From contig NZ_JAAXCU010000046.1 in the NCBI RefSeq assembly GCF_012911845.1, positions 124,001 through 188,000 of the forward strand: a DNA stretch of 64,000 bases, in the 5' to 3' direction. Under the pieces are notes generated by a model. The model ran no database searches, was not told the DNA's origin, and saw nothing but the letters and a program-made list of their open reading frames with translations. Origin of the DNA: Bacillus sp. RO2. Lineage in GTDB: Bacteria; Bacillota; Bacilli; Bacillales; Bacillaceae_I. Of this stretch, positions 34,965 through 44,514 are shown one piece after another (the first letter of the stretch is position 1; each line of letters starts with the position of its first letter). Made by a program: the position numbers and the translations under genes.

Positions 34965-35687
34965 TTACGTATGCAGCCGATCCAAGTCCACTAAAAAATC
35001 AGTGATAGTATTAATGAATCTACTATAATCAGGGATCCATAATTCGTGACCTGAATCTGAGAATTCAACCACATTCACATTACTCACATAATTCTTGTAT
35101 TTTTCTGTAGCCCTCTCTTTTAATAGAGAATTGTTTGTTCCACCTTTAATAATAAGAACCGGACATTTTATCCTCTGTAGATCCTCCCATAATTCAACTT
35201 CTTTTGACTCTTTTTGAATTGCTCTAACCACGTGTTGACGCTCTTTCTTAACATATCCCTTTGATAAAACCGTATCAACCCATGACTCTGGAATAGTAGG
35301 ATACTTAGCTGGATAATCGCATATAATTAACCCTTTTATATGTTCAGGGCAATTAGATGCATGCTTAATTGCGAATGGTACTCCCATAGAGTACGCCATT
35401 AAACAATAGTCTTTAAGACGACTTTCTTTTATCACTGTATTAATATCTGAAACGTGATCTTCCAAGCTATATGCTGAAAGAGGAGCATCGCTTTTCCCAT
35501 TACCCCTGAGACTGATTGACAAACAATGTCTAGGTGATAAAATTCCCATCTCATTCTCGAAATGTTCAGCAAACCCCAAAGCTCCAGGAATATATACTAA
35601 TGGTGTCAGGTCAGAAGAATAATCCGTTGATTCCAGGTAATGAATGGATATATTTTTGTTTTTAGAATAACAATCCCTTACAGGCAT
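34965..35687 (-). CDS. Alpha/beta hydrolase
   Basis: A 240-residue alpha/beta hydrolase fold protein. YIPGALGFAEHFENE (about 32-46) is the oxyanion region, LMAYSMGVPFAIKHA (about 99-113) holds the nucleophile serine in A-Y-S-M-G, and SGHELWIPDYSRF (about 217-229) has the catalytic histidine. An acid residue is likely in the CPVLIIKGGTN segment. The ester or other substrate is unknown. ATG follows GGAGAGGT. Confidence 0.88.
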   Translation of the reverse strand: MPVRDCYSKNKNISIHYLESTDYSSDLTPLVYIPGALGFAEHFENEMGILSPRHCLSISLRGNGKSDAPLSAYSLEDHVSDINTVIKESRLKDYCLMAYSMGVPFAIKHASNCPEHIKGLIICDYPAKYPTIPESWVDTVLSKGYVKKERQHVVRAIQKESKEVELWEDLQRIKCPVLIIKGGTNNSLLKERATEKYKNYVSNVNVVEFSDSGHELWIPDYSRFINTITDFLVDLDRLHT

Positions 35688-35749
35688 ATTACCTCTCCTT
35701 ATTTTTATATGTATCTATTAGCAATAAACACTAAGCAGTTATAAATAAA

Positions 35750-36196
35750 TTATATAAATTCAAGTACTCTAATATCCACTTCATCTAAGTAGCCTATTTC
35801 TTCTTTTAAGTCCCAAAGCCTTATTTCTGAAGATTCTTCATTTTCTATGAATGGTTGAAGCCTTTCCACTTCTGTAAAAAAAACTGGATTGTAACCAACT
35901 TCTCCACTAATTGCTTTTTGGAATTTTAATAACCCCTTAAAATCTAAATCACTTACTATTTGACCTGTTTCCTCGAACAACTCTCTTATCGCACATTCCT
36001 TCGGATTTTCATCGCCTTCTCTACGCCCTGCCGGTAATTCCCATTGTTCACGCCATATGTTGTAACACATAAGATATTTACCTTCACATTTAATAACAGC
36101 AAAGGAACCGGCTAAAGGCAGATAATCAACTATTTCTTCTTCAGACATACTAATGAAATTTAGAAATTCTCTTCCATTATTCTTAGTTAATTTCAA
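35750..36196 (-). CDS. Nudix hydrolase
   Basis: A 148-residue Nudix protein with an exact Nudix box GRREGDE, seven residues, then RELFEETG (about 77-98), which binds magnesium and cleaves nucleoside diphosphate linkages. The specific substrate is unknown. TTG start preceded by GGAGGGAG. It follows a GNAT gene by 15 nt, so the two are probably cotranscribed. Confidence 0.9.
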   Translation of the reverse strand: MKLTKNNGREFLNFISMSEEEIVDYLPLAGSFAVIKCEGKYLMCYNIWREQWELPAGRREGDENPKECAIRELFEETGQIVSDLDFKGLLKFQKAISGEVGYNPVFFTEVERLQPFIENEESSEIRLWDLKEEIGYLDEVDIRVLEFI

Positions 36197-36211
36197 ATGG
36201 CTCCCTCCAGG

Positions 36212-36688
36212 TCAGTCCAGTATAATCTCCATTTTTCTACTCTTCGTTGCCATACCAATTGACTCATAAAATTCAATAGCAGAAGAATTTTTTTCTGATA
36301 CCCCCAACTCAATACTCTTAACATTCAAGCTTCTTCCAAAATCAAAAACATACTGCATTATTCTTTTTCCGATACCCGTCTTTCTCTGTGTTTCGGCAAC
36401 ACATAAACTGTTTATATAAAGTATATTTCTCGCATTCACAAATGAATTTTCAATTATATCTTCTTCCTTCATCACAACGAATCCTACTATTTCACTGCCT
36501 ATAGTTGCCACAAAAATATGCTGCCTGGCATCAGATATCTGGCTTTCAAAGAACTCTTGACCCACTGGAGTAGTATTCTCTTTGTATAAGTCCGGTCTTT
36601 CATAAACATGCAGTTCATGAACTTTCCTGAATAACGGCAATAGAGAATTGTAATCACTTTTGATGGCTTCTCGGATACAAATATCCAT
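36212..36688 (-). CDS. GNAT-family N-acetyltransferase
   Basis: A 158-residue acetyltransferase. The core includes ILYINSLCVAETQRKTGIGKRIMQYVFDF (about 94-122 in this frame), with the Q/R-x-x-G-x-G/A acetyl-CoA loop, and SEKNSSAIEFYESIGMATKSRKM near the C-terminus. The ATG here follows GGAGAGGT; an earlier in-frame start 20 codons upstream has no site. Confidence 0.88.
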   Translation of the reverse strand: MDICIREAIKSDYNSLLPLFRKVHELHVYERPDLYKENTTPVGQEFFESQISDARQHIFVATIGSEIVGFVVMKEEDIIENSFVNARNILYINSLCVAETQRKTGIGKRIMQYVFDFGRSLNVKSIELGVSEKNSSAIEFYESIGMATKSRKMEIILD

Positions 36689-36770
36689 ATTTATCGTACC
36701 TCTCCATAATTGATAATTCAAAACCATACTTTTGCATAGATTAAGCATAGGGTTCGAACTCGAACTTCTG

Positions 36771-37687
36771 TTAACTTTTCTTTTTATGAAATGTAATTAA
36801 AGTGGGGGCAGGCGCAAATGGAAAGAACTTTAACATTTCTATAGAGAAATCATCCGTTGAATCTATTTCTGCTTCAATAGAAATAATCCCTTTTTCCTTA
36901 GCAAAATTTATTTGGTAAACTGTTAGTATTAAAATTAATTTAACATTCCCTTTGTCCCTTGTACCTCTCCAACCAAACCCCCATTTTTCTGGTACATTAG
37001 AATAATCCATGAAAGAGTAAGCAATTATTTCATTTTCCTCCAACACAATAAAACTCCCATTTTCAACTAAATCCTCATTAAAGATTAAGCCTTCCCATTT
37101 ATCAATGTTAAGTTCCGCAACAGGATTTGCAGTATGAGCTTTTACATAATTTTGTTTTACAAGTTTGATCAACTGATTCCTAAGTTCTGGTTGAACACTT
37201 AAACTTTTTAAGTCATTATATCCTTTTGATTAAAATCTGGAGATGGGAATACTTCTAAATTAATGTTGGAGATCTGAATTAATGGCATATAGGTCCTTCT
37301 TACTTCAATGAAATTACTTTGTTCATAAAACGTTTTTAACCTATACGATGTCTCCCAAATTGATGTTTGTAAAGGATACTTAATAGCTTCGTAGTTCATT
37401 AAAGATCTAATTAACACTGTCTCAATTTCATATCCTAAACGTGGTTCTGTAACCATTGCAAAATAGGTACAATAAGGATGAAAATTAGATTTCCAAGCGG
37501 TTATTAAACCCACTAACTTTTCATTTTTATAAGCTTCATACGAGCAGACAGTGTATTTAGTGTTTACTCCTCTCAAGAAATAGTGCTGGGTAAAATCGTC
37601 ATCCCCCATCCATTTTGAAATTACGTCTTTTAGATTCTCGTTATCTAGCGAAATATTTGCTTTAATATCATAATTATTTTCTATCAT
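36771..37687 (-). pseudogene. Two-domain GNAT acetyltransferase, interrupted by a frameshift
   Basis: Two adjacent frames (37208-37687, 159 aa; the next one down to 36771) together form one protein. After FPSPDFNQK the first frame ends DIMT and a stop. Adding one A to the A4 run near 37220 instead gives QKGYNDLKSLSVQPELRNQ, which joins in frame to LIKLVKQNYVKAH of the second part. The restored protein would be 305 aa with two GNAT-like halves (VCSYEAYKNEKLVGLITAW and GSFIVLEENEIIAYSFMDYS are corresponding strands). A GGAG site precedes the first ATG; the second part has none. One-base deletion or sequencing error. Confidence 0.75.
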
Positions 37688-37748
37688 AACTTCTTCTCCA
37701 TTTGTTCTCTCATCAAAGAATCCTCTATACTCTCGTGCATGCTTATCT

Positions 37749-38210
37749 TTACTCTTTCTCGTGAACTTTTACAAATACTGTATCGAACAAGTTATCACCT
37801 ACATACGTGTCTAATTTCCACAACCCACTTTCAGGAAGAGACATCATAGAAGGTACGTGTTGGTCTGCACCATTGTTTGCGCCACCCAATGAATGCCTAT
37901 CAAGTAAAGTAATAGACTCTCTACCGTCCTCATGGGTAGCAATTACTTTAAACTCACCTTCCAGTTCCTCTTTTTCTCCCCATAGGTGCCACATATATTT
38001 TTGTTCTTTGTTTGGGTAAAATCTATCGTTGTTACTATCATCATATATAAAACCGATTCTCCCCTGCTTACCAATCATCGTATATCCACCAGATACAAAA
38101 AGTGCACTTTCCTGCCATTCAGTGTCGATGTCTGTTTTTTCGTAACAACCTAACAAAAAAGAGGCTAAAACAACAATCAAACCAAGTAACAAAAATTGTT
38201 TTCTTTTCAT
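37749..38210 (-). CDS. Lipoprotein of unknown function (possibly DUF4871)
   Basis: A 153-residue protein with a lipoprotein signal: hydrophobic core LLLGLIVVLASFLLGC, lipobox cysteine at about 22. The mature part is a predicted beta sandwich (KYMWHLWGEKEELEGEFKVIA, HSLGGANNGADQHVPSMMSLPESGLWKLDTY taken as two blocks). The pattern resembles the Bacillus DUF4871 family, which is tentative. AGGAG precedes ATG. Confidence 0.72.
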   Translation of the reverse strand: MKRKQFLLLGLIVVLASFLLGCYEKTDIDTEWQESALFVSGGYTMIGKQGRIGFIYDDSNNDRFYPNKEQKYMWHLWGEKEELEGEFKVIATHEDGRESITLLDRHSLGGANNGADQHVPSMMSLPESGLWKLDTYVGDNLFDTVFVKVHEKE

Positions 38211-38235
38211 CTGATATCTCCTATTTTTAACCCTT

Positions 38236-38697
38236 TTAATGTTGTTTCAACTTTTCAGCAATCTTTTTCAACTCCGCTGCACGTGAAACAATGAATTTTC
38301 TCATATACCTCTCTAAAAACAACTTATCGGCAGCAACGCCAATAATACCGAATGGTGACTTGTATTGGAATTGATCAATCATTAACGTCCCACCATCCGC
38401 TTCCAAAAATTGATGAGTGTGGGTAAAAGAATGGAATGCTCCTTGCACCATAACATCGATAAACTTATGAGGTGGTTCCATTAATGTCACTTTAGCTGTT
38501 AGCCTTTGTTTAATTCCAAAGTGAGTTGCTTCCCAAGTAACCATATCTCCTTTTTCTAATAAGCCTTCTGTCTTTCCTTCAACAGCTATTTCCTTTGTTT
38601 TAGAAGTCGTCTGGGTATGAATATCTACATTCCTTGCTAGATCAAAACATATTTCAACAGGTGCTTGGATGAATTGTTGATGCTCAATCAGTGGCAT
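38236..38697 (-). CDS. SRPBCC-family (START-like) protein
   Basis: A 153-residue cyclase/dehydrase-type SRPBCC domain: starts HQQFIQAPVEICFDLARN, central LMEPPHKFIDVMVQGAFHSF and MIDQFQYKSPFGIIGVAADKLFLERYM, with a long C-terminal helix. Such domains bind hydrophobic ligands; none can be named. ATG chosen because AAGGAG lies upstream at good distance. Confidence 0.82.
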   Translation of the reverse strand: MPLIEHQQFIQAPVEICFDLARNVDIHTQTTSKTKEIAVEGKTEGLLEKGDMVTWEATHFGIKQRLTAKVTLMEPPHKFIDVMVQGAFHSFTHTHQFLEADGGTLMIDQFQYKSPFGIIGVAADKLFLERYMRKFIVSRAAELKKIAEKLKQH

Positions 38698-38727
38698 TGG
38701 GACCTCTCCTTCTACAGACACTTATAA

Positions 38728-38764
38728 AAAAAGCTGAAAACCTACTCCTGATTTTCAGCTTTTC
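38728..38764. terminator. Terminator after the Crp/Fnr regulator gene
   Basis: Perfect 12-bp arms AAAAGCTGAAAA (38729-38740) and TTTTCAGCTTTT (38752-38763) lie downstream of the regulator on the minus strand and upstream of the SRPBCC gene. Confidence 0.75.
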
Positions 38765-38874
38765 CATAATATACTGTTGTTGGGTGATTCTAGAAATTAT
38801 TTTATCTACCTATGTGTAAAAAAGTTTACAGAATTTTTAAACTTTAAATCGTATTATTAGGGTAAGCTAATATA

Positions 38875-39570
38875 TTATTCTTTATGAGCTAGCTCAGTAA
38901 GTTTTTCCAAATCCTTGATTACATAAAAACGGTTCTTTTTTAGTAGAATGTTTTCATCCTCTAAAAGACGCAGGGTTTTAACGACGGTTACTCTTGTTGT
39001 CCCAATAAGGTTCGCTAGTTCTTGATGGGTAAAAGTAATAGAGATTTGTATATCTTGTTGGTCAATGGTAGTACCATAGTTTAAGGCCCACTGAATGAGG
39101 GATGCGCAAATTCTTGGCATCGCTTTACTATAACTTAGTTGGAGTGTTTGCATACAGAGAAGTTTATATTTTCTGGTTGAGAGGAACATCGCTTGTTCAA
39201 CCAGATTAAAGTGCTCTTTCAGGAGGTTACGGAACTCTTCTTTGTGAATTTGGTAAAGAGTTGCTTCCGAAGCAGTGATAGCGCTTGTAGAGTAAACCCC
39301 TTCATCATAATAGCCACATTCACCGACCAAGCCATTTTTTCCAATGATGGCCAATGCTTTCTCTTCGCCATTGGGGGATATCAAGTATAGTCTAACTCTT
39401 CCTGAAGTGACGACATATAAGTGATCCGCTTGTTCGTTTTGATCAAAGACAACTTTATGTTTCTTATACTTTTTCATAGAAGCCTTTTGGATGACAGGGC
39501 TCCAATCAAATGGAAGATTTTCTAACCAAGGTGTTACTGAGTGAATTTCTTGTACAGAATGAGTGAACAT
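38875..39570 (-). CDS. Crp/Fnr-family transcriptional regulator
   Basis: A 231-residue regulator. The N-terminal cyclic-nucleotide-like jelly roll is at about 25-125 (VVFDQNEQADHLYVVTSGRVRLYLI, NGLVGECGYYDEGVYSTSAITAS as separate strands). A dimer helix follows, then a C-terminal winged helix with ITFTHQELANLIGTTRVTVVKTLRLLEDENILL (about 181-213 in two parts). No N-terminal Fnr cysteine cluster is present. ATG follows GAGGTG. It is divergent from the aminotransferase gene with only 40 bp between start codons and is the best candidate regulator of the peptidase-transporter cluster. Confidence 0.9.
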   Translation of the reverse strand: MFTHSVQEIHSVTPWLENLPFDWSPVIQKASMKKYKKHKVVFDQNEQADHLYVVTSGRVRLYLISPNGEEKALAIIGKNGLVGECGYYDEGVYSTSAITASEATLYQIHKEEFRNLLKEHFNLVEQAMFLSTRKYKLLCMQTLQLSYSKAMPRICASLIQWALNYGTTIDQQDIQISITFTHQELANLIGTTRVTVVKTLRLLEDENILLKKNRFYVIKDLEKLTELAHKE

Positions 39571-39610
39571 TATTATCACCTCAACTATCTATTTTAAAGG
39601 AGTGAAAGAA

Positions 39611-40750
39611 TTGACCAAAACCATATTGCAGTATCGGGAGCTTTTTCCCACTTTAAACGAAAAGATACAATTATCCAGTTGTTCCCAGAGTGCTCTTGCA
39701 CTGCCAGTGATAGATGCGATGGAAGAATATAAAGAAAGTTTAATTCAAAACGGAATGGATTGGGAGTTATGGATGAATAAGGTCAATGAATCTAAGCACC
39801 TTTTTGCTTCTCTTATTAATGCCGACGTAGACGATATAGCCATTATGTCTTCCGTCTCAGAGTGTATCTCTTCCGTTCTGAGCAGTTTCCCCGTCAATCA
39901 TGGAAAGAATCAAATTGTTACAACAGAATTAGATTTTCCCTGTATAGGCCATGCGATGCAAACAAATAAAGAGAGCTTGGGTGTTAATGTAACCTATATA
40001 CCTAGTAATAAAGATTATACCATTTCATTAGAAGATTATGATAAGTATTTAGACACTAATACTCTACTAACGAGCATTTCGCATGTTTCCTATTACAATG
40101 GTTGGAAGCAGAATGTTAAAGAAATTGCGGCTTTGGCTCATGCGAAGGGATCGTATCTTTTTGTGGATGCCTATCAATCTATAGGAAACATTAATATAGA
40201 TGTGAAAGACATGAATGTCGATTTCCTTGCTGCAGGAGCACAGAAATTTATGCTGGGTGTTCCCGGAATTGCCTTTCTTTATATTAAGAAAGAGCTCGCA
40301 ACAAAATTGACACCTAAAGTAACCGGATGGTTCAGCCAGTCTGACCCTTTTTCATTTGATGTCAAACAAAACAATTATTCTCTCTCTTCCTCACGCTTTG
40401 ATACAGGAACTCCACCTGTGATTAATGCCTATGTAGCATCTGCTGCAATGAAATTACTCTTAGATATAGGGGTAACAGAAATCCAAAAGTACTTAGAGAA
40501 CCTCTCAGACTTTACAATAGAATATGCCAAATCACGTGGATTTCATGTTATGAGCCCTCAGAAATCAAGTGAAAAAGGGGCTAATACCGCTTTATACTTT
40601 GCACAAGCACCACTCATTGAAAAATTAATGAAGGATAAAGGAATTATTGTGTCGGCTCGGAAGGATGTAATCCGAATTGCTCCACATTTCTACAATACAA
40701 AAGAAGATATCCGACAAGCTATTAATGAATTACACTCCTTGGTTTTATAA
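39611..40750 (+). CDS. Class V PLP aminotransferase / cysteine desulfurase-like protein
   Basis: A 379-residue fold-type I PLP enzyme. IAIMSSVSECISSVLSSFP (about 76-94) is the phosphate-binding region, YLFVDAYQSIGNINIDVKD (about 180-198) carries the PLP aspartate and Q, and FLAAGAQKFMLGVPGIAFLY (about 204-223) the Schiff-base lysine. SSSRFDTGTPPV (about 258-269) is typical. It could be an epimerase, lyase or transaminase. TTG start preceded by AAAGGAG at 8 nt. It sits beside a catabolic cluster on the opposite strand, so a role in processing an amine product there is an inference. Confidence 0.88.
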   Translation: MTKTILQYRELFPTLNEKIQLSSCSQSALALPVIDAMEEYKESLIQNGMDWELWMNKVNESKHLFASLINADVDDIAIMSSVSECISSVLSSFPVNHGKNQIVTTELDFPCIGHAMQTNKESLGVNVTYIPSNKDYTISLEDYDKYLDTNTLLTSISHVSYYNGWKQNVKEIAALAHAKGSYLFVDAYQSIGNINIDVKDMNVDFLAAGAQKFMLGVPGIAFLYIKKELATKLTPKVTGWFSQSDPFSFDVKQNNYSLSSSRFDTGTPPVINAYVASAAMKLLLDIGVTEIQKYLENLSDFTIEYAKSRGFHVMSPQKSSEKGANTALYFAQAPLIEKLMKDKGIIVSARKDVIRIAPHFYNTKEDIRQAINELHSLVL

Positions 40751-40756
40751 TTTTCT

Positions 40757-40814
40757 CTAAAAAAAGGGTTGCCTCAGTATGGAAACAACTCCATCTGAGG
40801 CAACCCTTTTTTTA
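40757..40814. terminator. Strong bidirectional terminator
   Basis: Perfect 17-bp arms (40761-40777 and 40795-40811, core GGGTTGCCTCAG) flanked by A and T tracts separate the aminotransferase from the convergent end of the catabolic cluster. Confidence 0.93.
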
Positions 40815-41288
40815 TTATATTCTTTCTATCACAATCTGCTGAACTCCCTCTTCATTTGCCTTACTCCCCATTTCTCCGAATGTTTCCAAGTCTTCATCCC
40901 ATACCTTTGCAAATCGGTTTCCAGCAATCCATCCCATTGGGAAAAACGTACGAGCATCTGGTCCATAAAAACAACCAAGATCATAGATGGCATGAGGATT
41001 TCCTCCCCATGCATAGGCAGGCATAAAAGTATAGAGAAGTTCTCCTGGCAATGGAAAACAAGTGATGTTTTCAGAAGGTACTTCATGCAAATCCGTAGAA
41101 GCAGTTCTTTCTCCTGGAAGTTGAACAGAGATCTCCTTCCCTGTGTACATAGCATGTCGGCCATTTGTTTCTAAAGGCTCCTGGATAATATCCCAAAATG
41201 CCTGACATGTTTTCGGAGCTTTATCCTCCAAAAGAGTGGCTCGTATACTTATCCCATGTTCAGGGAAGGTCAATTTAAATGCTTTCAT
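40815..41288 (-). CDS. DUF3830 cyclophilin-like protein
   Basis: A 157-residue protein matching DUF3830, a cyclophilin-like beta-barrel: LEDKAPKTCQAFWDIIQEPLE (about 20-40), HAMYTGKEISVQLPG and FYGPDARTFFPMGWIAGNRFAKV (about 107-129). Family members are encoded in amino-acid and amide catabolic operons, but the biochemical role is not known. It is the last gene of the transporter-peptidase cluster, 33 nt after the FAD oxidase. Confidence 0.82.
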   Translation of the reverse strand: MKAFKLTFPEHGISIRATLLEDKAPKTCQAFWDIIQEPLETNGRHAMYTGKEISVQLPGERTASTDLHEVPSENITCFPLPGELLYTFMPAYAWGGNPHAIYDLGCFYGPDARTFFPMGWIAGNRFAKVWDEDLETFGEMGSKANEEGVQQIVIERI

Positions 41289-41320
41289 CTGATTTTCCTC
41301 CTTTGTTATATTTCTAGTAT

Positions 41321-42469
41321 TTAGACGACACTAGGTTCATAGACTAGCTGATTGGCGGCAAATCTTCGGTAATGCAAACTAGAAATATCAATAAATGGCG
41401 ATTCTTTCATAATGGTCTGTGCCAATGTCCTTCCAATAGCTGGTGCCATCATAAAGCCATGGCCACTCATACCTATTGCTTGATAATAACCCTCTAATCC
41501 ATCTATATCACCAAGAATGGCCTGATGGTCTGGGGTACTATCATATCTTCCATCTATGTGGTTACGAAATTCCACCTTTTCAAGAGGTGGGAATAGTTCC
41601 ATTCCTACTTCTGCTGCTCTAAGTTGAAAATCGAACTTGCTATAAGGTGGCTTCAAGTCTTTACCTAGATAGCTACAATAAATGGTTCCATCTGTGAGTT
41701 GTTTAGCTGCAAATCCCTTTTCAAATGAAACAAGGAGCGGTTCAAGGACTCGCTCCTCTAGGCGGTTTGTATAGAGGATTCTTCTAACCTCTTCTTTTAT
41801 TGGTATTTCAATGCCTGCTGTCTCCGCTAATTTTACAGAGCCAAGCCCTGCGGCATTGACCACATTTTCAGCCTGAATCATGCCTCTTGTTTTACATTCC
41901 ACACCAACAATCCTGTCTCCTTCTCTAACTATCCTTTGTACTTTATCCGAGATGAATTGAACCCCTTTTTGTTTCGCTGCAATAGCCAGGCTGTTTGTAA
42001 CATGGTAGGCATCATCAGCAAATCCATCTGTATCACAAAATGAGGCTGCCAAGAAACTGGTGCTGTTTAGTCCTGGTACTATTTCTTTTGCATCAGATGG
42101 TGTAATAAGTTTAGTAGGAATACCTAAGGAATTTTGAAGCGTAATATTACTCTTATAGCTGGCAACCGCCTCCTCGGAGTGAAATGTATATAGATACCCG
42201 ACTTTACGGAAGGTTATTTCATACTCAGGGTTTAATCTTTCATTGATAGAATAGTAGAATTCCGCAGAGGCTTTCGCCATAATGCAGTTGATTTCAGTAC
42301 CCCACTGCTGGCGAATACCTCCAGGGCAAATCCCAGTGACACCAGAGGAGATTCCTCCTTCATCGATGACAAGAACATTTGTACAGCCTTGTTCCGTAAG
42401 AAAGTAAGCAATGCTACATCCGATGATGCCTGCTCCGACAATAATTACTTCTGGTTGCTGCTGTGTCAT
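41321..42469 (-). CDS. FAD-dependent amino-acid oxidase (DAO family)
   Basis: A 382-residue DAO-type flavoprotein. The N-terminal dinucleotide fold is VIIVGAGIIGCSIAYFL (about 8-24); SSGVTGICPGGIRQQWG (about 40-56) is the flavin-adjacent loop; the C-terminal YYQAIGMSGHGFMMAPAIGRTLAQ (about 328-351) matches sarcosine/glycine oxidases. Such enzymes oxidise secondary or D-amines to imines with H2O2 or electron release. ATG after GGGAG is chosen over one 11 codons earlier. It follows the ABC ATPase gene by about 30 nt and may act on the imported substrate. Confidence 0.88.
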   Translation of the reverse strand: MTQQQPEVIIVGAGIIGCSIAYFLTEQGCTNVLVIDEGGISSGVTGICPGGIRQQWGTEINCIMAKASAEFYYSINERLNPEYEITFRKVGYLYTFHSEEAVASYKSNITLQNSLGIPTKLITPSDAKEIVPGLNSTSFLAASFCDTDGFADDAYHVTNSLAIAAKQKGVQFISDKVQRIVREGDRIVGVECKTRGMIQAENVVNAAGLGSVKLAETAGIEIPIKEEVRRILYTNRLEERVLEPLLVSFEKGFAAKQLTDGTIYCSYLGKDLKPPYSKFDFQLRAAEVGMELFPPLEKVEFRNHIDGRYDSTPDHQAILGDIDGLEGYYQAIGMSGHGFMMAPAIGRTLAQTIMKESPFIDISSLHYRRFAANQLVYEPSVV

Positions 42470-42498
42470 ATGTGTTTCTCCCTTCTTATTATATTTGT

Positions 42499-43479
42499 TC
42501 ATTTTAAGTGGCAGGCAACAAAGTGTTGGCCCTCTTTAGCTACAAGCTGCGGCTCCAGCTCCTGGCAAATTGTTTCCGCGATTGGACACCTAGTATGAAA
42601 TCGGCAACCTTTCGGTGGATTTACGGGACTTGGCACATCCCCTTCGAGAATAATCCTCTCTCGCTTACGTCTGGGATCTGGATGAGGGATGGCGGAAAGT
42701 AATGCTTGTGAATATGGGTGAACCGGATTTGAGAAAAATTCCTCTTTCGTTGCCACTTCTACTATTTTCCCGAGATACATCACAGCAATTCTGTCTGAAA
42801 TGTGTTTTACAACACTTAAATTATGCGTGATAAACAAATAGGTAAGGTCATACTTCTTTTGAAGATCCTGTATTAAATTTAATACTTGAGCCTGAACAGA
42901 AACGTCCAATGCAGACACCGGTTCATCCATAATAATAAGTTTAGGATTGACAGCTAATGCTCTGGCAAGCCCAACCCGTTGTCTTTGACCTCCCGAAAAC
43001 TCGTGGGGATACCTGTTCATATAAGATGTATTCAATCCGACATCTTCTAAGAGTTTAGAAATATATTCGTCCTTCTCTTTGTTTGATAGCTTTGTATGAA
43101 TGTTTAATGCCTCCCCGATGATATTTCTGACGTTCAATCTTGGGTTAAGAGAGGCGTATGGATCTTGAAAAACAATCTGCATGTCTTTTCTTATTCTTTT
43201 CATTTGCGTGGAGTTAAGTTTATATATGTCCTTTCCTTCAAGCAGAACTTCTCCCGTGGTTGCTTGGATTAACCTTAGAATAGTTCTACCAGTTGTGGAT
43301 TTTCCACAACCTGATTCCCCAACAAGTCCTAGAGTTTCACCTTTTTCAATATAAAAGCTTACACCGTCCACAGCCTTTACAAAGGAGTTCCCACGGGAAA
43401 ATAGGCCCTTATTATCCTTTACTGGAAACCATGTCGAGAGATCTTGCACCTCTAATAGTTTTTCTTTTGTCTCGTTCAA
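42499..43479 (-). CDS. Peptide ABC transporter ATP-binding protein (DppF/OppF type)
   Basis: A 326-residue ATPase that powers import by the Dpp/Opp-like permease. Walker A GESGCGKS (about 54-61), Q-loop [12 protein letters not shown], signature [16 protein letters not shown] (about 161-176), Walker [15 protein letters not shown] and the C-terminal Opp/Dpp extension with cysteines in [15 protein letters not shown] (about 293-307). TTG start with GGGAGG upstream overlaps the stop of the preceding ATPase gene. Confidence 0.95.
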   Translation of the reverse strand: MNETKEKLLEVQDLSTWFPVKDNKGLFSRGNSFVKAVDGVSFYIEKGETLGLVGESGCGKSTTGRTILRLIQATTGEVLLEGKDIYKLNSTQMKRIRKDMQIVFQDPYASLNPRLNVRNIIGEALNIHTKLSNKEKDEYISKLLEDVGLNTSYMNRYPHEFSGGQRQRVGLARALAVNPKLIIMDEPVSALDVSVQAQVLNLIQDLQKKYDLTYLFITHNLSVVKHISDRIAVMYLGKIVEVATKEEFFSNPVHPYSQALLSAIPHPDPRRKRERIILEGDVPSPVNPPKGCRFHTRCPIAETICQELEPQLVAKEGQHFVACHLK

Positions 43480-44486
43480 ATGATTGACCTCCCATCCACT
43501 TCCTTTGCATCTTCCCAGCGCTCAGTATACTTCCAGCATCGTACCTTTTGGTCTTCAAGAGCCAGGAGTGGAGGCTCTTCTACATAGCAGAGATCCCTTA
43601 CTTCATTGCATCTTGTACAAAAGCGGCAGCCCTTAAAATTTTCCAATGCATTAGGTACATATCCTCGTATCGGCTCGAGCCTTTTTCGATTGTCCTCTAT
43701 CATAGGAATGGAGTTTAGAAGACCAATAGTGTAGGGATGCTTAGGTTTTTCGAATAAGGAATAAACATCTGAATATTCGACAATTTTCCCCATATACATT
43801 ACCGCTACTTGGTCACAGGCCTCCGCAACTACCCCTAGATCATGGGTAATCAGGAGTATGGACATGTTCAATCGCTCTTTTAGGTTCTTCATTAATTCTA
43901 GAATTTGTGCTTGTGTTGTCACATCAAGCGCAGTGGTCGGTTCATCCGCAATAAGGAGATGCGGGTTACAAGCAAGTGCCATCGCAATCATCACACGTTG
44001 CCTCATACCTCCCGACAGCTGATGGGGATAGTTATGGACTCGTTGGTCCGGCAGAGAGATACCAACAAGTTTCAGCATTTCAATTGTAGCTTTCAACGCC
44101 TCTTTTTTGGAAAGGCCTTGGTGAAGACGGATTACCTCCATAATTTGGTCTCCTACGGTGTAGACCGGGTTAAGTGAAGTCATCGGCTCCTGAAAAATCA
44201 TAGAAATGTCGTTTCCACGAATTTTTCGTATTTCTTTTTCTTCAAGTTCCAATATATTCTGATCTCTAAAGCGAATCTCGCCGTCCACGATCTTCCCATG
44301 CGGTTTCGGAATCAATTGTAGAATAGAGAGCGACATGATGCTTTTTCCGCTGCCAGATTCCCCTACGATTCCGAGTGTCTCCCCTTTATTGAGTTGAAAG
44401 GATACCCCATCAACAGCTGGAATGATTCCATCTTCTGTATGAAAATATGTTTTTAGATTATTTACTTCCAGTAATGTTTTTGTCAT
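43476..44486 (-). CDS. Peptide ABC transporter ATP-binding protein (DppD/OppD type)
   Basis: A 336-residue ATPase partner of the gene that follows. Walker A GESGSGKS (about 40-47), [17 protein letters not shown], signature [19 protein letters not shown] (about 150-168), Walker [19 protein letters not shown], and a C-terminal four-cysteine segment [18 protein letters not shown] at 44486 is chosen because GGGGGTG lies 6 nt before it. It follows an M24 hydrolase gene. Confidence 0.95.
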   Translation of the reverse strand: MTKTLLEVNNLKTYFHTEDGIIPAVDGVSFQLNKGETLGIVGESGSGKSIMSLSILQLIPKPHGKIVDGEIRFRDQNILELEEKEIRKIRGNDISMIFQEPMTSLNPVYTVGDQIMEVIRLHQGLSKKEALKATIEMLKLVGISLPDQRVHNYPHQLSGGMRQRVMIAMALACNPHLLIADEPTTALDVTTQAQILELMKNLKERLNMSILLITHDLGVVAEACDQVAVMYMGKIVEYSDVYSLFEKPKHPYTIGLLNSIPMIEDNRKRLEPIRGYVPNALENFKGCRFCTRCNEVRDLCYVEEPPLLALEDQKVRCWKYTERWEDAKEVDGRSII

Positions 44487-44514
44487 CTTGCTCACCCCCA
44501 ATACTTGTAGTAGG

